A DNA stretch of 64,000 bases from JBCDCB01 sp039182735 (lineage in GTDB: Bacteria; Planctomycetota; Phycisphaerae; Phycisphaerales; UBA1924): positions 1 through 64,000 of the forward strand of contig JBCDCB010000003.1 in NCBI GenBank assembly GCA_039182735.1. Direction: 5' to 3'. The translations under genes and the position numbers were made by a program. Of the stretch, positions 63,801-64,000 are shown one piece after another. The notes under the pieces were generated by a model. It had not been told where the DNA came from, searched no databases, and saw only the letters and a list, made by a program, of their open reading frames with translations. Positions within the stretch are counted from its first letter, which is position 1; each line of letters begins with the position of its first letter.

Positions 63801-64000
63801 ACACCACCTTCCTCGCCCAGGCTCTCCCCGACGCCAACATCGTCACCGAGAACCTCGCCTTCTTCGACATCCAGGGCACCGTCGCCAACGCCCCTCGCGG
63901 CACCAAGATCTTCGCCGTCAACGTCATCCCCGTCGCGCAGTCGGCCGTGATGACCCACAACGGCGTCACCTTCAACATGGACGTCACCGACCCGCTCGTC
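60839..64000 (+). CDS. Large exported surface protein, 5' part
   Basis: The frame opens at ATG 60839 (GAAGGAAGGACAG before it) and stays open for 1054 codons to the window end. It starts MSMSRMNRYTALGAGAILS followed by LAGSAVGQ, a Sec signal peptide. The body is extremely Asn/Asp/Gly/Ala/Thr rich with few Lys or Cys. Repeated elements include LTFSEPV-type segments (VRLTFSEPVADLD-like, LVYDEPMA), seen in bacterial Ig-like/SbsA surface repeats, and Ca-binding loops (DVNNNGMIDPREM, DNDGDGIADV). A PEP-CTERM tail would be expected beyond the window. It is probably an adhesin or matrix protein. A 1049-codon antisense frame at 60809-63958 is its shadow. Confidence 0.8.
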   Translation, partial: MSMSRMNRYTALGAGAILSLAGSAVGQSITPVAPVVNSSASANPIEYINAGDNGANGSEAFVVVLINAQTNDQDANNLTVLCRFFDATGAPLLGGAGIPVQDEDGSAVTGAFRVVNDAAGSNNGDNNIESNEVWAFNIESAIGAVTPTARFVTIELIVDADDNGAIDGGGNTAAFPNGFNADAVGGTNATNQAYEIVRTNTSIAQALFNVESPTTNSTMTLTFNPPTVGSLMAAGESVSIPVVVNAGGPNINATQAGGGAPTDFEFTDMAAGMGTQFNNGGAVDINAGSFANIATGTGLQFTFDSANSTLDNGAPFRVDPTTGVVRDTAGGLVGGIASPEQQENLTIDDVRFLTGNQVAVQFNVNLNDAQTNGANANLDLQIDGTSVGGAGAIGGGGSLFTSIQAPGTMFVDGGGDMVTDSVNDQWVVINYNPAQFNDATLRVAGDATANDTNTADANSIANAENSAFNIVVAENGGGVAFQSPFAAGDGTLGGDGNDDSQTFNGIGDSIAPQLADLNGPAAGGQAPSFHDLTGDDFKLDAVALVYDEPMATGSGGTGVTVLLVDGVFFEDPTTFDPTTNSFVRTEVDIAEPVVDNDDIMVTTSVASIDVNNNGMIDPREMNNAIVFSLPTGLDYTNGGDDLCPGTGGGFAAMTGPATAALYTVAYDSSVAGANIADASGIPAPTLAAAGATNDEAAPGLLSANFFTGDNQPPFPANQSNNQLLVEQPAAPGAPAAGDLGDQRALDRVALVATEVLAGGSNAIIEQAVQFTAPDGTIFILNDTDDPTGGGVGVAADGASDFLFSINNTSTFGFEAGAGVPGPGARPGSSAFDVGSTVNVAPGSGLIDTAGNELVSSSGIEVTDAVAPYVEFQVGVNGGTPFLGAFLLDNDGDGIADVIRLTFSEPVADLDAMAFEDFTAALGATITDADVDSDNPNVVELQLGGNNISINQTLAVTYNGASSDAADRLITEADEDGSNDPADSVSAANTTFLAQALPDANIVTENLAFFDIQGTVANAPRGTKIFAVNVIPVAQSAVMTHNGVTFNMDVTDPLV

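Noticed and set aside
60809..63958. A 1049-codon open frame on the minus strand
   Set aside because: It reads as Gly/Val/Asp/Glu-rich low-complexity sequence without a domain and lies exactly opposite the open plus-strand frame that begins with a signal peptide and ribosome site.

Overview
The window is about 64 kb of high-GC bacterial chromosome. It suggests a planctomycete of the class Phycisphaerae. The main clue is a set of exported proteins ending in a 'PAPGA...LGLGG...RRRR' sorting tail (a PEP-CTERM-like signal typical of Phycisphaerales). Supporting clues are a planctomycete-style Ser/Thr kinase, a dockerin-tailed beta-helix protein and a Zn-less L31. Assignment to class is inference. 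Genes are dense, on both strands, with many 1-4 nt stop/start overlaps and few real gaps.

Layout. 1-1240: 3' part of clpC and its terminator. 1241-5676: three exported PEP-CTERM-like proteins, two of them tandem paralogues, separated by long non-coding leaders and closed by duplicated terminators. 5680-9127 (minus): dnaB, a Kelch-like protein and a family 2 glycosyltransferase. 9233-13742: pdxH, nnrE, a membrane glycosyltransferase, a SpoU/TrmH RNA methyltransferase and surE. 13751-14635: HDOD regulator. 14774-21022 (minus): four-gene nonulosonic (sialic-type) acid operon, Maf-like protein then neuA, neuB, neuC, every junction overlapping by 4 nt. 21141-33895: small membrane protein, Tat-type amidase, pullulanase-like debranching enzyme, MBL hydrolase, GCS2-CBS fusion, glutamine amidotransferase, MscS channel, Ser/Thr kinase and HtrA protease. 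34240-44251: winged-helix regulator, another PEP-CTERM protein, VIT-family transporter, YCII protein plus ECF sigma pair, two fatty-acid desaturases, RRM protein, beta-helix/dockerin protein, second sigma factor with a membrane partner, and a DUF1579 protein.

44480-45301 holds the most unusual locus. An intact tRNA-Asn(GTT) is followed 7 nt later, on the same strand, by a short GIY-YIG nuclease gene. The 3' end of that gene runs through a second, perfect 38-nt copy of the tRNA-Asn 3' half. The period is only 321 nt, which suggests a minimal mobile unit that splits a tRNA gene just after the anticodon and restores it.

45506-52999: rpmE (L31), a membrane protein, prfA (RF1), a large hybrid histidine kinase and gnd. 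53007-59616 (minus): type IV pilus / type II secretion-like cluster (pilT, pilC, three pseudopilin-type or PilX-like proteins). 59944-60381: LuxR-type regulator. 60839-64000: the first 1054 codons of a very large exported protein that continues beyond the window.

No CRISPR array, rRNA, insertion sequence or replication origin was seen. Long antisense open frames are common because of the high GC content and were treated as shadows.
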